Source of the DNA: Cunninghamia lanceolata
Taxonomy: Eukaryota > Streptophyta > Pinopsida > Cupressales > Cupressaceae
Length of the DNA: 64,000 bases
NCBI GenBank assembly: GCA_027924645.1
Contig: BSBN01000850.1
Location: 310,001 to 374,000 of the forward strand
Direction: 5' to 3'
In this document: piece by piece, positions 10,691-23,020 of the stretch
How positions within the stretch are numbered: position 1 is the first letter of the stretch
Layout: each line of letters starts with the position of its first letter
Notes under the pieces: model-generated
The model's input: the letters and a program-made list of their open reading frames with translations, nothing else
What the model was told of the DNA's origin: nothing
Database searches by the model: none
Translations under genes and position numbers: made by a program

Positions 10691-12826
10691 ATCTAAAAAA
10701 AGTGTATCCCCTCCACCTAGGAATATACTTTTGCAACCAATATCACCTTGTACTTTTCAATACTACCATATAAACTAGTCTTCTTTTTAATAGCCATTTA
10801 CATCCAATAGAATTTCATTAATTTGGACATAGTTTCAAGTCTTGTTTGTCATTCTTCTTCAACATAACCATCTCCTCATCTATAGTTGTTCTCCAGGACT
10901 CAAAGTTGCCCATATACATTGCCTCCTTCATAGTTCTCAAGGCTCATCAGTATTCATAATCAAAGAAAAAATATCTCTTATCAGGAGAAGTATATCTATC
11001 TAGTTGTTTTCTTATGTCTTTCAATCCCATGCTCTTTATAGAATCCATCAAGATTCGTGGAACAAAAATCATTGCCATTGTTAGTCCTCAAAACCTTAAT
11101 CTTCCTACCAATTTGATTTTCCATAAGATCCTTAAACTTATTAAATCAAACAAATACTTTAGATTTACTTCTAAGGAAATACACCTATGTCCTTCTAGAA
11201 AAATCATCTATAAAAGATACATAGTACAAAGACTTAGAAATAAAAGGAACATTAATAGGACCAGATGCATATTAATTAATCACGTCCAACACCCTAAAAT
11301 ATTTATGAAAACTAGAATAAAATTGACCATGGTTATGTTTTTCATATACACAATGTTCACAAAAAATATATTGAAGAGTAAAATCATTCATCCCCTCAGC
11401 AAGATTTTTATATTTTAGTGGTCTTTGACCCTTCTCACCTATATGGCCCATTCTCTAGTGTCATAGCATTTTTTCCTCCACAAGTAACTTGCTCTTTGAA
11501 GCAAGAGCTCTTAGGTACCTAGAAAGAATAGGCATTAGAAGTAGACACAATAATCTTCTTTGCTATTGGTTTCAATTATGAATGTGTATATTTTGTAGAT
11601 CTCTTCACTATAACAACATAAGAAGTATTGCAATAGATAAAGCATGTGTCTAGATAAAATAGTGTTCCCACACACCCTTAGTGAGCACCATAGCTTCTCA
11701 TACCATCTTACACTCTTCACTAGTCAAAACAACCTACACACTTGTATCATTGAGTTTTCTGAATGAGAATAGGTTTCATGCTAGACTAGTGATGTGCAAC
11801 ACATCATTGATCCCATTCACTCACCCATCAAAGAATCAAACCCAAACTCTACCATGTCCAACTATGCTCAAATGAGAATCATCAGTGAGGTACACCTCCC
11901 CGCCATCATATTCTACATACTTTGAAAACCACCCTCAATGGGAGGTCGTATGGAAGGAAGTCCCAAAGTTTATAAACCATGAAGCTTTTAACACATTAGT
12001 TTCCAAGGTCAGGACAAGGCATATGCATCATCTTTAAAAGACTTTTTAGACTTGTCATATAGATCAATTTTATTTTTCTTTTCCTCCTTATAGTATTGAT
12101 AGAAGTGCCCAGTCTTGATATAATTTCAACACTTAGCCTTGGACTTTCCAAGATATTTGGATCTCCCATGAGATTTAGATCTAGAATTTTATTTCTTCTT
12201 GTCCTTGTCCATGACTTTCTCCTTTAGTATTCCATGAATAACAAGGGCCTCCTTAGTAGATTTAGAAGATTTCTACTACAACTCCTTTGAGAGTAAAGCA
12301 ATCACTACCTCATCCATTTTGAGTTTCAAGGTAGTGTTCATAATTTTCATCACCAAGTGATACAACAAGTCTAGAAAAGAACATGTATTAGTGTCATGCA
12401 ATGATCCTCCTCCTCCATTTTCATTCCGACAAGGTGTAGTTGGGTCACAACCATCTTGAACACATTTAAATGCTTGGCCACAAAACCATCATCATCCATT
12501 CTCAAGGTTTAAAAATTCTTTATTAGGAAAATTTGGTTAAACAAGGATTTAGCCTAGTACAAGTCTACTAACTTCTTCCAAAGAGCTTATGTGATGGCTT
12601 CTTCCTATACATTTAGCAAAATGGAATTTATCAAGTAAAGCCTATTAAGACCCTTCACCTTTTTGTCCAATAGATCCTAGTCAGATTCTAATATTATAAT
12701 GGGTTTGAATCTAGATACGAAAACCCATATATCTTTGTCTACAAGAATATACTCTATCTTGAGCTTCCACAGCTCAAAATTAGTTCTAGTGAACCTCTCC
12801 ATCTCTATCCTTGATGTTCTTGACAT
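10691..12826 (-). pseudogene. Ty1/copia gag-pol relic (gag, zinc knuckle, protease region, integrase; RT missing)
   Basis: Read on the minus strand from the ATG at 12826. Gag starts MSRTSRIEMERFTRTNFELW with WKLKIEYILVDKDIW, matching the UBN2-type copia gag, and continues to about 12420. A degenerate CCHC knuckle (KTGHFYQY; first cysteines partly lost) lies near 12090-12150. GAG-pre-integrase RMGHIGEKGQ is near 11430-11460. The integrase core has FIDDFSR near 11200 and KIKVLRTNNG near 11070, where the usual LRSDNGGE motif has lost its catalytic Asp (D to N). The following linker (DEEMVMLKKND, GCKW) lies at about 10770-10880, then the frame is lost before the RT palm. Many stops. The plus-strand ORF 11014-11418 is its antisense shadow. 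Confidence 0.85.
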
Positions 12827-12918
12827 TTTCCTTCAATAAGATCTTCTGCACAAGCTCCCACAAACCAAGATTTGAACAAAAAACCTTGTCCCTAACACAT
12901 AGGACTTGAGGTGATCAA

Positions 12919-12930
12919 GATATAATACCA
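12919..12930 (-). other. degenerate primer-binding site of the copia relic
   Basis: On the minus strand this reads TGGTATTATATC, resembling the TGGTATCAGAGC complement of initiator tRNA-Met. It lies 92 bp upstream of the gag ATG, as expected for copia elements. Confidence 0.5.
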
Positions 12931-12937
12931 AAGGAAA

Positions 12938-13600
12938 TGAATCAAAGGTGTATATTGTGCTTCCTACACTAATTTATGAGAATAGATATGTACAAAATCC
13001 AATTGATCATATTGTTACAAGGAAATAAACACAAAAGCAATATACCATAACATAATGGTTTACATGGGGAAAACTCTTTCAGGAGAAAAAACCCACACTC
13101 CAAAGAAACTTAATGTATTATTTAGTAATCAAATGGTTAAAATACACTTACATAGTCTAAGCCTTTAGAGGAATATCAACAACAAAAGATTTGGAGCAAT
13201 TTTGGCAACATAATAGTATCTACAAAACATACCATGAAACATCCATCTCAAGCACCCAATTAATACGAGAATCAATATATGAAACTGTCAAATGGTAATT
13301 AGGAAAACATGAGCTAAAACTATCCAAAGTGTGGTTTCCAAATCCCTAGTCAAAATCTAACACCCAAATCCCACGATGAATCTACAAGGTAAAAATAACA
13401 TAATCCTTAGACCTTTCATAAGCTTGTCATAATCTACTCACCAACTTGGATGATCCATTATATCCATTCAAATATTCCTTATGACATGTCATAACATGTT
13501 TCATAAGCCAGTTAACAAGTGCAACTCCCTCATACAACTCTCTTATGCATCATAGATGCACTTACATTTTCAAGGTGGGAGGCCCAGCTTCCAAAGGCCA
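12938..13600 (-). repeat. 5' LTR of the copia relic (outer end uncertain)
   Basis: The segment just outside the PBS reads on the minus strand to ...TTGATTCA, a plausible LTR end in CA. It includes a copia-LTR-like phrase (GAGTTTTCCCCATGTAAACC on the minus strand, near 13055-13075). No partner LTR exists in the window because the 3' half of the element is missing, so the outer boundary cannot be fixed; 13600 is approximate. Confidence 0.4.
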
Positions 13601-13883
13601 TAACTTTTGATTAGAGGAGCTGATTAAGCCCTTTCTTTTAAAAATGGAGATCTTGAAGAGATTCATGTCATTGTAACCAACTTGCTCTAGTTTTAAGGCC
13701 TATTTTGACATTTTCTTGGGGCTAAAATAGACCTCTAGAGCCCTAAAAATTGCATTTTTGTCTTTTGTATCCTAAAAAATTATATATTTTTTTTCTTAAG
13801 ATAAGGATGCAAGGTTGAGACACCTTTCCTAACAAACCCACTTCTTTTGATCAAAGCTATAATAAATCGTACTATGAATGTGG

Positions 13884-14150
13884 TTATAAATGGAACTTTC
13901 CCACCTCTTCTAACCTTCTTCCTTTGGCATAGTGTATTTCAATTATGGAATTTTTGCCTAGGGAAGAACTATTCAACACCCCTAGAGATGAATAAAGATT
14001 GAATTTCCTAGTAATTTTGTTTATTCTCTTGGCCAAGTCACCTTGATTTTTTGTAGTAGCACCTAGATGATCTAAAATGTCATCCATCCATTTCTTGAGC
14101 TCTTTGTTAGCCTGCAAAGTATCGTGTAAAATGTTTAAAAGATTGGTAAC
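13884..14150 (-). pseudogene. unrecognised helical ORF fragment, possibly LINE C-terminus or gag-like
   Basis: The minus-strand frame reads VTNLLNILHDTLQANKELKK then WMDDILDHLGATTKNQGDLA, a charged helix-rich segment that would suit a coiled coil. It starts in frame before the first ATG, so it is an internal fragment. It lies downstream of the LINE zf-RVT region and could be its end or a separate retroelement piece. I do not recognise a family. Confidence 0.35.
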
Positions 14151-14600
14151 CTAAAAAAGAAAATTTGATAAAAGATACACAAATACAACTCCAAGAGGTA
14201 TTCTATTAGAAAACATTGAAAAAATCTTTCTTTTTAGATTGAAAAGGATCATTTGTTGATAAGATTGAGAGATGACATAGCGAGAGGTGTTGAACCCTAA
14301 TAATGTAGATTTCTAGTCAAGTTTCATCAAGACTGTATTTGGTAGAGAAGGGAGTATAAATTGACATAGGGTCTAGGAGTGAATACAAAACCAAAATAGT
14401 TGTTTGGAAGATCTGATTTTGTAGAATAGACAACACAAGGAGACTAGTTTATGGAAGTGAAGTTGATCACCAGTAGTCATTTGGTAATGGAGAAGTTTCC
14501 AGGATAGAAATTGAACTTGAATAGTCATCTTTGATTTCCAAAGAGCATTGCTAAGATTATACCATTTGGTGGAAGAAAACAAGCATCTCTATTTAGAATT
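14151..14600 (-). pseudogene. LINE ORF2 3' part with zf-RVT-like region
   Basis: The minus-strand frame at 14582-14373 reads NALWKSKMTIQVQFLSWKLL, HYQMTTGDQL and KQLFWFCIHS. This matches the layout of the zinc-binding region after plant LINE reverse transcriptases (WK...IK.FLWKLL...LPTGD....HLF..C), though the spaced cysteines are incomplete. It continues the LINE whose RT lies at 16.0-18.1 kb; the two are separated by the LTR element at 14601-16030. Confidence 0.65.
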
Positions 14601-16030
14601 TGTTGGTGTGAACAAGGTTATTTCCCTAACTAGTTTCACTCTTGGGTCTTTTTAACACCTTGTCACTTAAGTTTACTTAGATCTTTATTAGGGCATTTTC
14701 ACATTGTGTCTCGAGTCATAAGATTAAGACACTTGTCATAATCTTATGTTCTCCTATATTTCACCTTGGCCTATATAACTAAGGGTGTCTCATTGTAATA
14801 TTATTCATTCATGTATATTGTGTATTTGTATCATTTGATAAAATAGAATTATTCTTTATTGTTGGGTCTCTCTTGTGCATTCATTGAAGCTTCTAGATCT
14901 TGGGTGGCTACCCTCATAGCCAAATATTGTATGGTATAGAGCATTATATACTAACTCTTACATGTTATCAGAGCTTGTAGGATTATTTCATGTTAGTCTT
15001 TTGAGAGATATAGGTTGAAAATACTAGTTTATTTTAAAAAGTTGAGTATGCTCTTCCTTTGCATCAAATGATGACCTGGAGAATCAAAAAGCTTGATAGA
15101 AATACCAGATTCGGAAGGGTTTCTTCTTTGTAGCTTTGTATCACATGTGCATTTTGGAGCATGTTGGTGCAAATCTAAGCTCACCATTGAGTTTAGGGTG
15201 TTCAAAAAAGTTAGTTTAGCCTTTTGATTTGTCCAAATTAGACATTGGAGGCAAATCTACAAAGGTTTGAAGTTGGGAAGTGGTTGCCAGATTTGAAAGC
15301 TAGCCATATTTTTGGAGCACTTTGGGTCAAATCTTACCTTGCCATTGCATCTAGAAGGCCCAAGAACCTAAGGATAGATTGTTAATTTGTTAGATTTAGA
15401 GCACTTTTCCCTCAAAAAATGTCTACGGCCACCACCATATGGAATCAAAATATTCTATAGAATATTTCCTTGATAGAATATTCTACGTAAGTACTTTCTT
15501 TTTTGCAATAAAAAAATTAAATTATTCTATATTTTTTTAAAGATCTATAAACTTTATTAAAAAAAATATAATTACCCTATGTAGGGTACCTATTGTACCC
15601 TATGTCAATGTATAACAAGGTCAACTTTATTGGTGTGGACCCCTCTATACAAGTCATAGGATCTCCCATCCTACCCATGTGGCCTTATTTCCTTAACTAG
15701 TTTCACTCTTAGGTCCTTATCACACCTTGTCACTTATGTTTACTTAGGGCTTTATTAGGGCATTTTCATTTCATGTCTTGAGTCATAAGATTAAGACACT
15801 TGTCATAATCTTATGTTGTCCTATGTTTCACCTCTGCCTAATATAACCAAGGGCCTCTCATTATAATAGTATTCATTCATGTATATTGTGTGTTTGCATC
15901 CTTTGATAGAATAGAATTATTCTTTCATGTTGGGTCTCTCTTGTGCTTTCATTGAAGCTCCTAGATCTTGTTTGGCTACCTCCATAATCAAATCTTGCAT
16001 GGTATAGAGAATTCTATACCAACTCTTACA
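14601..16030 (+). mobile_element. non-autonomous LTR retrotransposon (TRIM-like), copy 1
   Basis: The left LTR is about 14601-14962 and the right LTR about 15678-16030. Both share a long homologous body including ACTAGTTTCACTCTT, ATTAAGACACTTGTCATAAT and an end in CAACTCTTACA or close to it. Directly after the left LTR comes TGTTATCAGAGCTTG (14963), a strong match to the tRNA-Met primer-binding site. Each LTR has a TATA-like CTATATAA or TAATATAACC motif (for example 14771). The 0.7-kb interior encodes nothing recognisable. Flanks GAATT (14596-14600) and AAATT (16031-16035) could be a 5-bp target duplication with one change. It is inserted in the LINE. Confidence 0.8.
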
Positions 16031-18075
16031 AAATTCACTCTCTTATCTATAGTGAATTAAGAAAGAAACCTCATATACACAAATATCTCACTAGGAAATG
16101 GATGATGATGCAACATTAGGCCATCACCAATCTTTAAAAATTTGCATCTCATATGAGTGGAGAGCTTAAGTTGTAGTTGTGGGGGAACAAGGGATTGCAT
16201 AGTATGGATGTTTTGTAGCTGATTCTTAGATCTAGGTTAAATTCTATTTTGAGACTATGATCACCTTCTAGTTGTTTTAGAGAGGTCACATGAATCCACA
16301 AAGTTCTACACACCTTTCTTGAACAAAAATTTCCCCCTAAATGTTTATTAAGTAAGCAAATTAACATCCAACTAAACCACTCTATTCCACCACATTGAAG
16401 AAGTTGGGAAACTCAAACTATTGTTAAAAGAAATTTCCTATCAACATAAAAGAGGTAAAATAGCTTGGCAAGCCTTCCAAATATTCGTCACATGTTTTGA
16501 AGCCTAAATCTTGAAGTAAGGAGCTAAGAGGATTTTTTCTTGCCATCAAATAAAGGCCCAAGATTTTGAGGTTGTTATTGTGTGAATGTAGAAATGAATA
16601 AGATTCTTCTAGGGAGCTAATTCTTGCAATGATCTAACTATCCATATTTCCACTAGACATATCGATTGTGTGTGTGGATCAATGGTACCTAAACCACCAT
16701 GTTCTTTAGGTTGAATGCAGTGTGACTAGTCAAAAATAAACATCCCTTTGTTATTACCCCATTTGGCCCACAAAAACATCTGATGATCTTATTGAGTTGG
16801 TGGTAACATGATTTAGAGGGAAACCAGCATGATGGCATGTACACATGGCTAACTAATAGAATTTTGTTTACAACTTGAATTTTGCCCACTATTGAAAGAA
16901 ATTTGTTTGTCCAAGATTGTAATTTGTTTTTTTGTTTTTCAAGATATCATTTCCACATATCCTATAATGAAACTCCTAGACTTAAGGGGATTCCCAATTC
17001 TTTTGAGATAGAGCCATGTTTAATCAACTTCTATTATGGGGGGATCCACATTAAAAGAGGTCCAAAAGAAGTCATAAAACATTCTACTTTGTTCATGGAT
17101 AGTTGAGATCCATAAGCAACAAAATAAACATCTAATTTTTTAAGAGTATTTGTTATTTATTCTATTGAAGTTTGCAAGAACAACATACTATCATCTATAA
17201 AATGAGAATTTAAAGATACAACATGATCGGGTAGCAAAATTCCTCTGGTTAGATTCTATTGATGGGCATGTTGTAGGAGATAACTAAGCTTATTAGTTGT
17301 GAGCATGTTAAGATAAGGAGCTAGTAGACATCCTTGTTTGATGGACCTTTGAAGAGGGAACTATCCCAACAAAGACAAATTAAAAATTATTCAAGCATTG
17401 ACATCCTTGAAGAGGAGTTGAACATGTGAGATAATGCTTTGACCAAATACCAATCATCTGAGCATTTTACAAATGAATTAGCACCATCTTATTCTATCAC
17501 AGGATCTATCAAAATCTAAATTGATTAGAAGAGAATTTTGTGAAGATTGTTGTGGCCATTTAGTCAACACCTAAGCTAAACTAAGATTATCCAAAATAAA
17601 TCTTCCTCCTAAGAAACTAATTTTTTCTGGTCAAAAAGTCTCTCGAGTGATGGACTCAATGCATCTTATTATAGCTTTAGTTATGATCTTATACATAGTA
17701 TTAAGGAGTGTAATAGGTCTCCATCCTAACCATATCAAAATTTTTACCTTTAGGAAGAAATTTAATGAGTCTCTACTTAATGTCAAGCCCAAGAGAACCA
17801 TGTTCAAAGGCTTCCAAGTACATTGCAAAGAAATCCATTCTAATGTAAGGCCACAAATACTTGAAAATTATAGTTGGGAGCCCATCTATTCCTAGGCTTT
17901 TCTCATTGGGCATGGCCTCTAAACTGCATCAAACTCTTCAATGATAATGAATATATCAAGGAACTATTGTTCCTTGTCATTTTTTCCAAACATCTTTTCA
18001 AATAACTCGTGTAAAGGATCACTTTGAGAATTATTGGCAATGATATTTGAAAATGAGCACAAAAAAATCTTTGAT
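16031..18075 (-). pseudogene. LINE reverse transcriptase relic, duplicated copy 1
   Basis: On the minus strand, from high to low coordinate: WRPITLLNTMYKIITKAI (about 17740-17670), a fingers motif of L1-type RTs; SLLINLDFDRS.DRIRW (about 17560-17490), corresponding to the first palm motif with its Asp; the QGC-type motif (near 17340); LNSHFIDDSMLF (about 17220-17185), corresponding to the FADD box with one Asp replaced in register as IDD; then the thumb region down to 16040. Stops and frameshifts are frequent. This is L1-like endonuclease-type LINE RT by motif order. It is non-functional. Confidence 0.8.
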
Positions 18076-18170
18076 AGAAATTGAACTTGAATAGTCATCT
18101 TTGATTTCCAAAGAGCATTGCTAAGATTATATCATTTGGTGGAAGAAAACAAGCATCTCCAGTTAGAATT

Positions 18171-19626
18171 TGTTGGTGTGAACAAGGTTATTTACCTAAC
18201 TAGTTTCACTCTTGGGTCCTTCTCACACCTTGTCACTTAAATTTACTTAGGTCTTTGTTAGGGAATTTTCACTTTGTATCTCAAGTCATAAGATTAAGAC
18301 ACTTGTCATAATCTTATGTTCTCCTATGTTTCACCTTGGCCTATATAACCAAGGGCTTCTCATTGTAATATTATTCATTCATGTATATTGTGTATTTGTG
18401 TCCTTTGATAGAATAGATTTATTCTTTCATGTTGGGTCTCTCTTGTGCTTTCATTGAAGCTCCTAAATCTTTATTTGAGACTTAGGATCAGGAGTGGCTA
18501 CCTCCATAGCCAAATCTTGTATCGTATAGAGCATTCTATACCAACTCTTACATGCTATCAGAGCTTGTAGGATTGTTTCATGTTAGTATTTTGAGAGATA
18601 TAGGTTAAAAATATTGGTTTCTCTTAAAAGTTAAGTATGCTAGATCCCTTGTATCAAATGATGACCTGGAGATTAAAAAAACTTGATAGAAATACCAAAT
18701 TTGGGAGGGTTTCTTCTTTGAGGCTTTGTATTACATGTTCATTTTGGAGCATGTTGGTGCAAATCTAAGCTCACCATTGAGTTTAGGGTGTTCAATAAAG
18801 TTAGTTTAGCCTTTTGATTTGTCCAAATTGGACATTGGAGGACAGATCTATAAGGGTTTGAAGTTGGGAAGTGGTTGCCAGATTTGAAAGGTAGCCACAT
18901 TTTTGGAGCACTTTGGGTCAAATTTGACCCTGCCATCACGTCCAAAAGGCCCAAGAACCTAAGGATTGCTTGTCAATTTGTTAGTTTTAGAGCACGTTGC
19001 CCTTAGAAAAATTCTACCCCCACCATTGTACAAAGTCAAAATATTCTACAAAATATTCCCTTGCTGGAATATTCTACGTAGGTACTTTCCTTTTTTGCAA
19101 TAAAAAAAATTTAAAAAGAATTATTTTGTAGTTTTAAAAGATCTAAAAACGTTATTAAAAAATTAAAAGTAACCTGCATAGGGTACTTGTTTTACCCTAT
19201 GTCAGCATATAACAAGGTCAAATTTATTGGTGTGGGGCCCTCTATATAGGCCACAAGATCTCCCATCCTACCCACATGGCCTTATTTCCCTAACTAGTTT
19301 CACTCTAGGGTCCTTTTCACACCTTGTCACTTAAGTTTACTTAGGGCTTCATTATGGCATTTTCATTTTGTGTCTCAAGTCATAAGATTAATACACTTGT
19401 CATAATCTTATGTTGTCCTATGTTTTACCTTGGCCTATATAACCAAGGGATTCTCATTGTAATAGTATTACTTCATGTATATTGTGTATTTGCATCCTTT
19501 GATAGAATAGAATTATTCTTTCATGTTGGGTCTCTCTTGTTCTTTCACTGAAGCTCCTAGATCTTGGGCGGCTACCTCCATAGTCAAATCTTGCATGGTA
19601 TAGAGCATTCTATACCAACTCTTACA
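18171..19626 (+). mobile_element. non-autonomous LTR retrotransposon (TRIM-like), copy 2
   Basis: Duplicate of the element at 14601-16030. The left LTR is about 18171-18552, the PBS TGCTATCAGAGCTTG starts at 18553, and the right LTR is about 19277-19626. The left LTR carries a short extra tract near 18470-18495 (TTTATTTGAGACTTAGGATC) absent from copy 1. The flanks GAATT and AATTC match those of copy 1, as expected if the element was copied along with its insertion site. Confidence 0.8.
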
Positions 19627-21660
19627 AATTCACTCTATTATCTATAGTGAATGAAGGAAGAAACCTTGTATACACAAAGCTCTCACTAGGAAATGGATGA
19701 TGATGCAACTAGTAGGCCATCACTAATCTTTAAAAAATTGCATCTCATATGAGTGGAGAGCTAAAGTTGTAGTTGTGGGGGAAATTGCACAATGTGGATT
19801 GTTTGTAGTTGATTCTTAGATAGGTTAAATTCTATTTTGAGACTATGATAATCCTTCTAGTCCTTTTAGATAGGTCCCATAAATCCACAAATGTCTACAC
19901 ACCTTTCTTGAACAACAATTTCCCCCTAAATGTTTATTGAGTAAGTGGATTAACATCAACTGAACCACCCTATTCCACCACATTGAAGAAGTTGGGAAAC
20001 TCAAACTATTGTTAAGAGAAATTTCTTGCCTACATAAAAGAGGTGAAATAGCCTACCAAGCCTTCCAAATACTCTTCACATGTGTTGAAGCCTAAATCTT
20101 GAGGTAAGGAGCAAAGAGGATTTTTTGTTGCCTTCAAATAAAGGCCCAAGTTTTTTAGGTTGTGGTTGTGTGAATGTACAAATGAATAAGATCATTCTAG
20201 GGAGCTAATCATTGCAATGATCTAACTATCCATATTGCCACTAGACATATCATTTGTATGTGTAGATTAATGATACCTAAACCACCATGTTCTTGAGGCT
20301 GAATGCAGTGTGACTAGGAAAAATAAACATCCCTTTGTTATTACCCTAATTGGCCCACAAAAAACATTTGATGATCTTATTGAGTTGGTGGTAGCATGAT
20401 TTAGATGGAAACCAACATGACATAATGTACACATGAATAACTAATAGAATTTTGTTTGCAACTTGAATTTTGCCTGCTATTAAAAGAAATTTGCTTGTCC
20501 AAGATTGTAATTTGTTTTTTTGTTTTTCAAGATATCATTTCCACATATATATTGAAACTCCTAAGACTTAAGGGGATGCCCAATTATCCTAAGATGGAGC
20601 CATGTTTAAGCAACTTCCATTATGGGGGGTCCACATTGAAGGAGGTCCATAAGAAGTCATAAAGCATTCTACAGTATTCATGGATAGTTGAGATCCATCA
20701 ACAACAAAATAAACATTCAATTTTTTAAGAGTATTTGTTATTTCTTCTATTGATATTTGCAATAACAATAGACTATCATCTATAAAATGGGAATTTAAAG
20801 CTATAACATGATCGGGTAGCAAAATGCCTCTGGTTAGATTTTGTTGATAGACATGTTGTAGGAAATAACTAAAGTTATTAGTTGTAAGCATGTAAAGATA
20901 AGGAACTAGTCACACATCCTTGTCTGATGGACCTTTGAAGAGTGAATCATCCAAACAAAGATCCATTAATAATTATTCAAGCATTGACATCCTTGAAGAG
21001 GAGTTAAACATGTGAGATACCGCTTTGACCAAATACCAACCATCTGAACATTTTACAAATGAATGGCCATCTTATTCTATCATAGGCTTTATCAAAATCT
21101 AAATTAATTAGAAGAGCATTTTGTGAAGACTGTTGTGCCTCTTTAGTCAACTCCCAAGCTAAAATAAGATTATCCAAACTAAATCTTCCTCCTATGAAAC
21201 TATTTTTTCTAGTCGAAAAATCTATTGAGTGATGGACTTAATGCATCTTATTATAGCTTTAGCTATGATCTTATACATAGTATTAAGGGGTGTAATAGGT
21301 CTCCATCCTAACCATATCAAAAAAATTATCTTTAGGAAGAAATTTAATGAGCCCCCACTTAATGTTGGGCCCAAGAGAACCATGTTCAAAGGCTTCCAAG
21401 TACATTGCAAAGAAATCCATTCTAATGTAAGGCCACAAAGAATTAAAAATTTTAGTTGGGAGGCCATCTATTCCTAGGCTTTTCTCACTACGCATGGCCT
21501 CTAAATTGCATCAAATTCTTCAATGATAATGAATCTATCAAGGAACTATTGTTCCTTGTCATTTTTTCCAAACATATTTTCAAATAACTCGTGCAAAGGA
21601 TCACTTTGAAAATTATTGGCAAAGAGATTTGAAAATGAGCACAAAAAAATCTTTGATAGT
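19627..21660 (-). pseudogene. LINE reverse transcriptase relic, duplicated copy 2
   Basis: The minus strand carries KSLGIDGLPTKIFNSLWPYI (about 21485-21425, the RT-0-like PGxDG region), WRPITPLNTMYKIIAKAI (about 21310-21250) and LNSHFIDDSLLLLQ (about 20800-20760). The longest intact piece (20891-20589, 100 codons) spans the FADD-like box. It is diverged from copy 1 by substitutions and indels and has its own stops. Confidence 0.8.
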
Positions 21661-23020
21661 TTTAGTATATGTGGACAACTAATTGTTTGTATTCTTAATT
21701 ACTACTATATGCTCTTTCTTGTTTTTCTATCCAAGAAACTAGAAAAATTATGTGTCTTTGTCTCCATTTTTATCCAATTAATTCAAGATATAATTTGAGC
21801 CCCTTTGCCTTTGTACACCTCCAATTTCCTTAGATTGTATTTCATTGTTTCCACCTTCTTTTGGATGTCACTATTAGTAGGGGAGAAAACCAAAAGGCTC
21901 TGACTTTTTTCAAGTTGACCTTGGAGAGCGTGTTCATCACTCTTTCTTTTTCATGCCTATTTGTGGCCATAGGAATAGAGAAATGTAGTACAACTAGTGA
22001 GGATTTGTTCTCACCATTAGATCCAACTCTCATTGGGGCCTAGACAAGGTTGTTCAATCCAAATAGCAACAAGAGCTTCTAAATAATCATGCTTGAGAAG
22101 GTGTGAGATATTAACCTTGAAGGAAGGGAAGGTGGGCTTGTGCTGCTAACAAGAAAGAATGCAAGTGTTAAGGAGAGGTAGATGTTTAGAAAGGGTGGTA
22201 GTCATATCTAACTATTTGGAGAGGGAGAGGGTATGGGGATTGAGGAGGAAAAATAGAAGTGGTCAAGGCAACTAAATTTTCATTAAGAGCCTTGATGACG
22301 ATTAGACCAAGAGAACTAGTGAGAAAGGTGGGAATCTTTTAGACTATGCAAGGGGTGAAACACACCTAAACAATAATGACAAAGTAACCAAGCATCAAAT
22401 TTAGATTGAGATAATTTTATGTTTCTAAACCAAATACAGTCTTAAGGATGCTCCACCATATTAAAATCACAACCTATTATCCAATTCGCCAAAGGTATAG
22501 AGTTGCACATCTATTCCCACAACAACATTCTTTCATGGCCATCATTAGGGGCATACATGGAACAAAAGCCTTTAGTATAGCCTTGAATTAAACATAAACA
22601 ATAAGCACAACAAGAAGTAGGAATAATCACTCTGGAAATTATAAATTTGGCAATCTAAGGGCTAATACCTAGAACCACACCATCCCTTCTTAATGATTGG
22701 ATTGCATAAATGTGGCATCCTTCCAAATTGTTTGAAAAATCAACTCTAACTAGATCACGCTAATTGTAACTTCTTGGAGGAAGATAATATCAGGGCTATT
22801 GCTATTTACAACTTATCTAACATGGTGTTGTCAAAAGGGAATCATTGACAAGCCACTCGCATTCCTTGACATTATTTTGTAATTCACTAGGAGTTGGGGA
22901 TAATTTCTTCCTCCTTAGTCCTTAACACCTAGTATTGATTATCCATGCCTAAATATTAAGAGTTGTGGGGAACCAACACCATTGACAAGTCATAAGGTGA
23001 CAATCTTGAGTGAGATTGAG
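21661..23020 (-). pseudogene. LINE apurinic-type endonuclease relic (N-terminal ORF2)
   Basis: The minus frame near 22600-22440 reads IQGYTKGFCSMYAPNDGHER and NWIIGCDFNMVEHP. YAPND and G(G)DFNMV are hallmark motifs of the endonuclease/exonuclease/phosphatase domain of L1-type LINEs; the usual GGDFN is GCDFN here. The unique segment continues smoothly from RT copy 2, so it is the 5' part of the same element. Stops interrupt it. The minus ORF at 22033-21842 is a surviving piece. Confidence 0.7.

Larger units (their letters stand above)
14508..18075. repeat. tandem segmental duplication, unit 1 (LINE + LTR element)
   Basis: This about 3.57-kb segment recurs immediately downstream at 18076-21660. 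Both units start in the zf-RVT region at GATAGAAATTGAACTTGAAT and end at CTTTGATAG, so the joint at about 18072-18076 fuses the end of the RT copy to the start of the zf-RVT copy through the shared GATAG. Both carry the same nested LTR element at the same LINE position, so insertion preceded duplication. The copies have diverged by scattered substitutions and small indels. Confidence 0.85.
18076..21660. repeat. tandem segmental duplication, unit 2
   Basis: Second copy of the 14508-18075 unit in the same orientation and order (zf-RVT piece, LTR element, RT). It ends at CTTTGATAG (about 21660), after which the LINE continues uniquely toward its 5' end, so unit 2 is joined to the rest of the element and unit 1 to its 3' end. 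Confidence 0.85.

Noticed and set aside
11014..11418. 134-codon plus-strand ORF
   Set aside because: Exact antisense of the copia integrase relic, which carries recognisable motifs on the minus strand.
17647..17895. Plus ORFs at 17647-17895 and 21229-21477 (82 codons each, similar)
   Set aside because: Their similarity reflects the LINE duplication; they are antisense to the RT fingers region.
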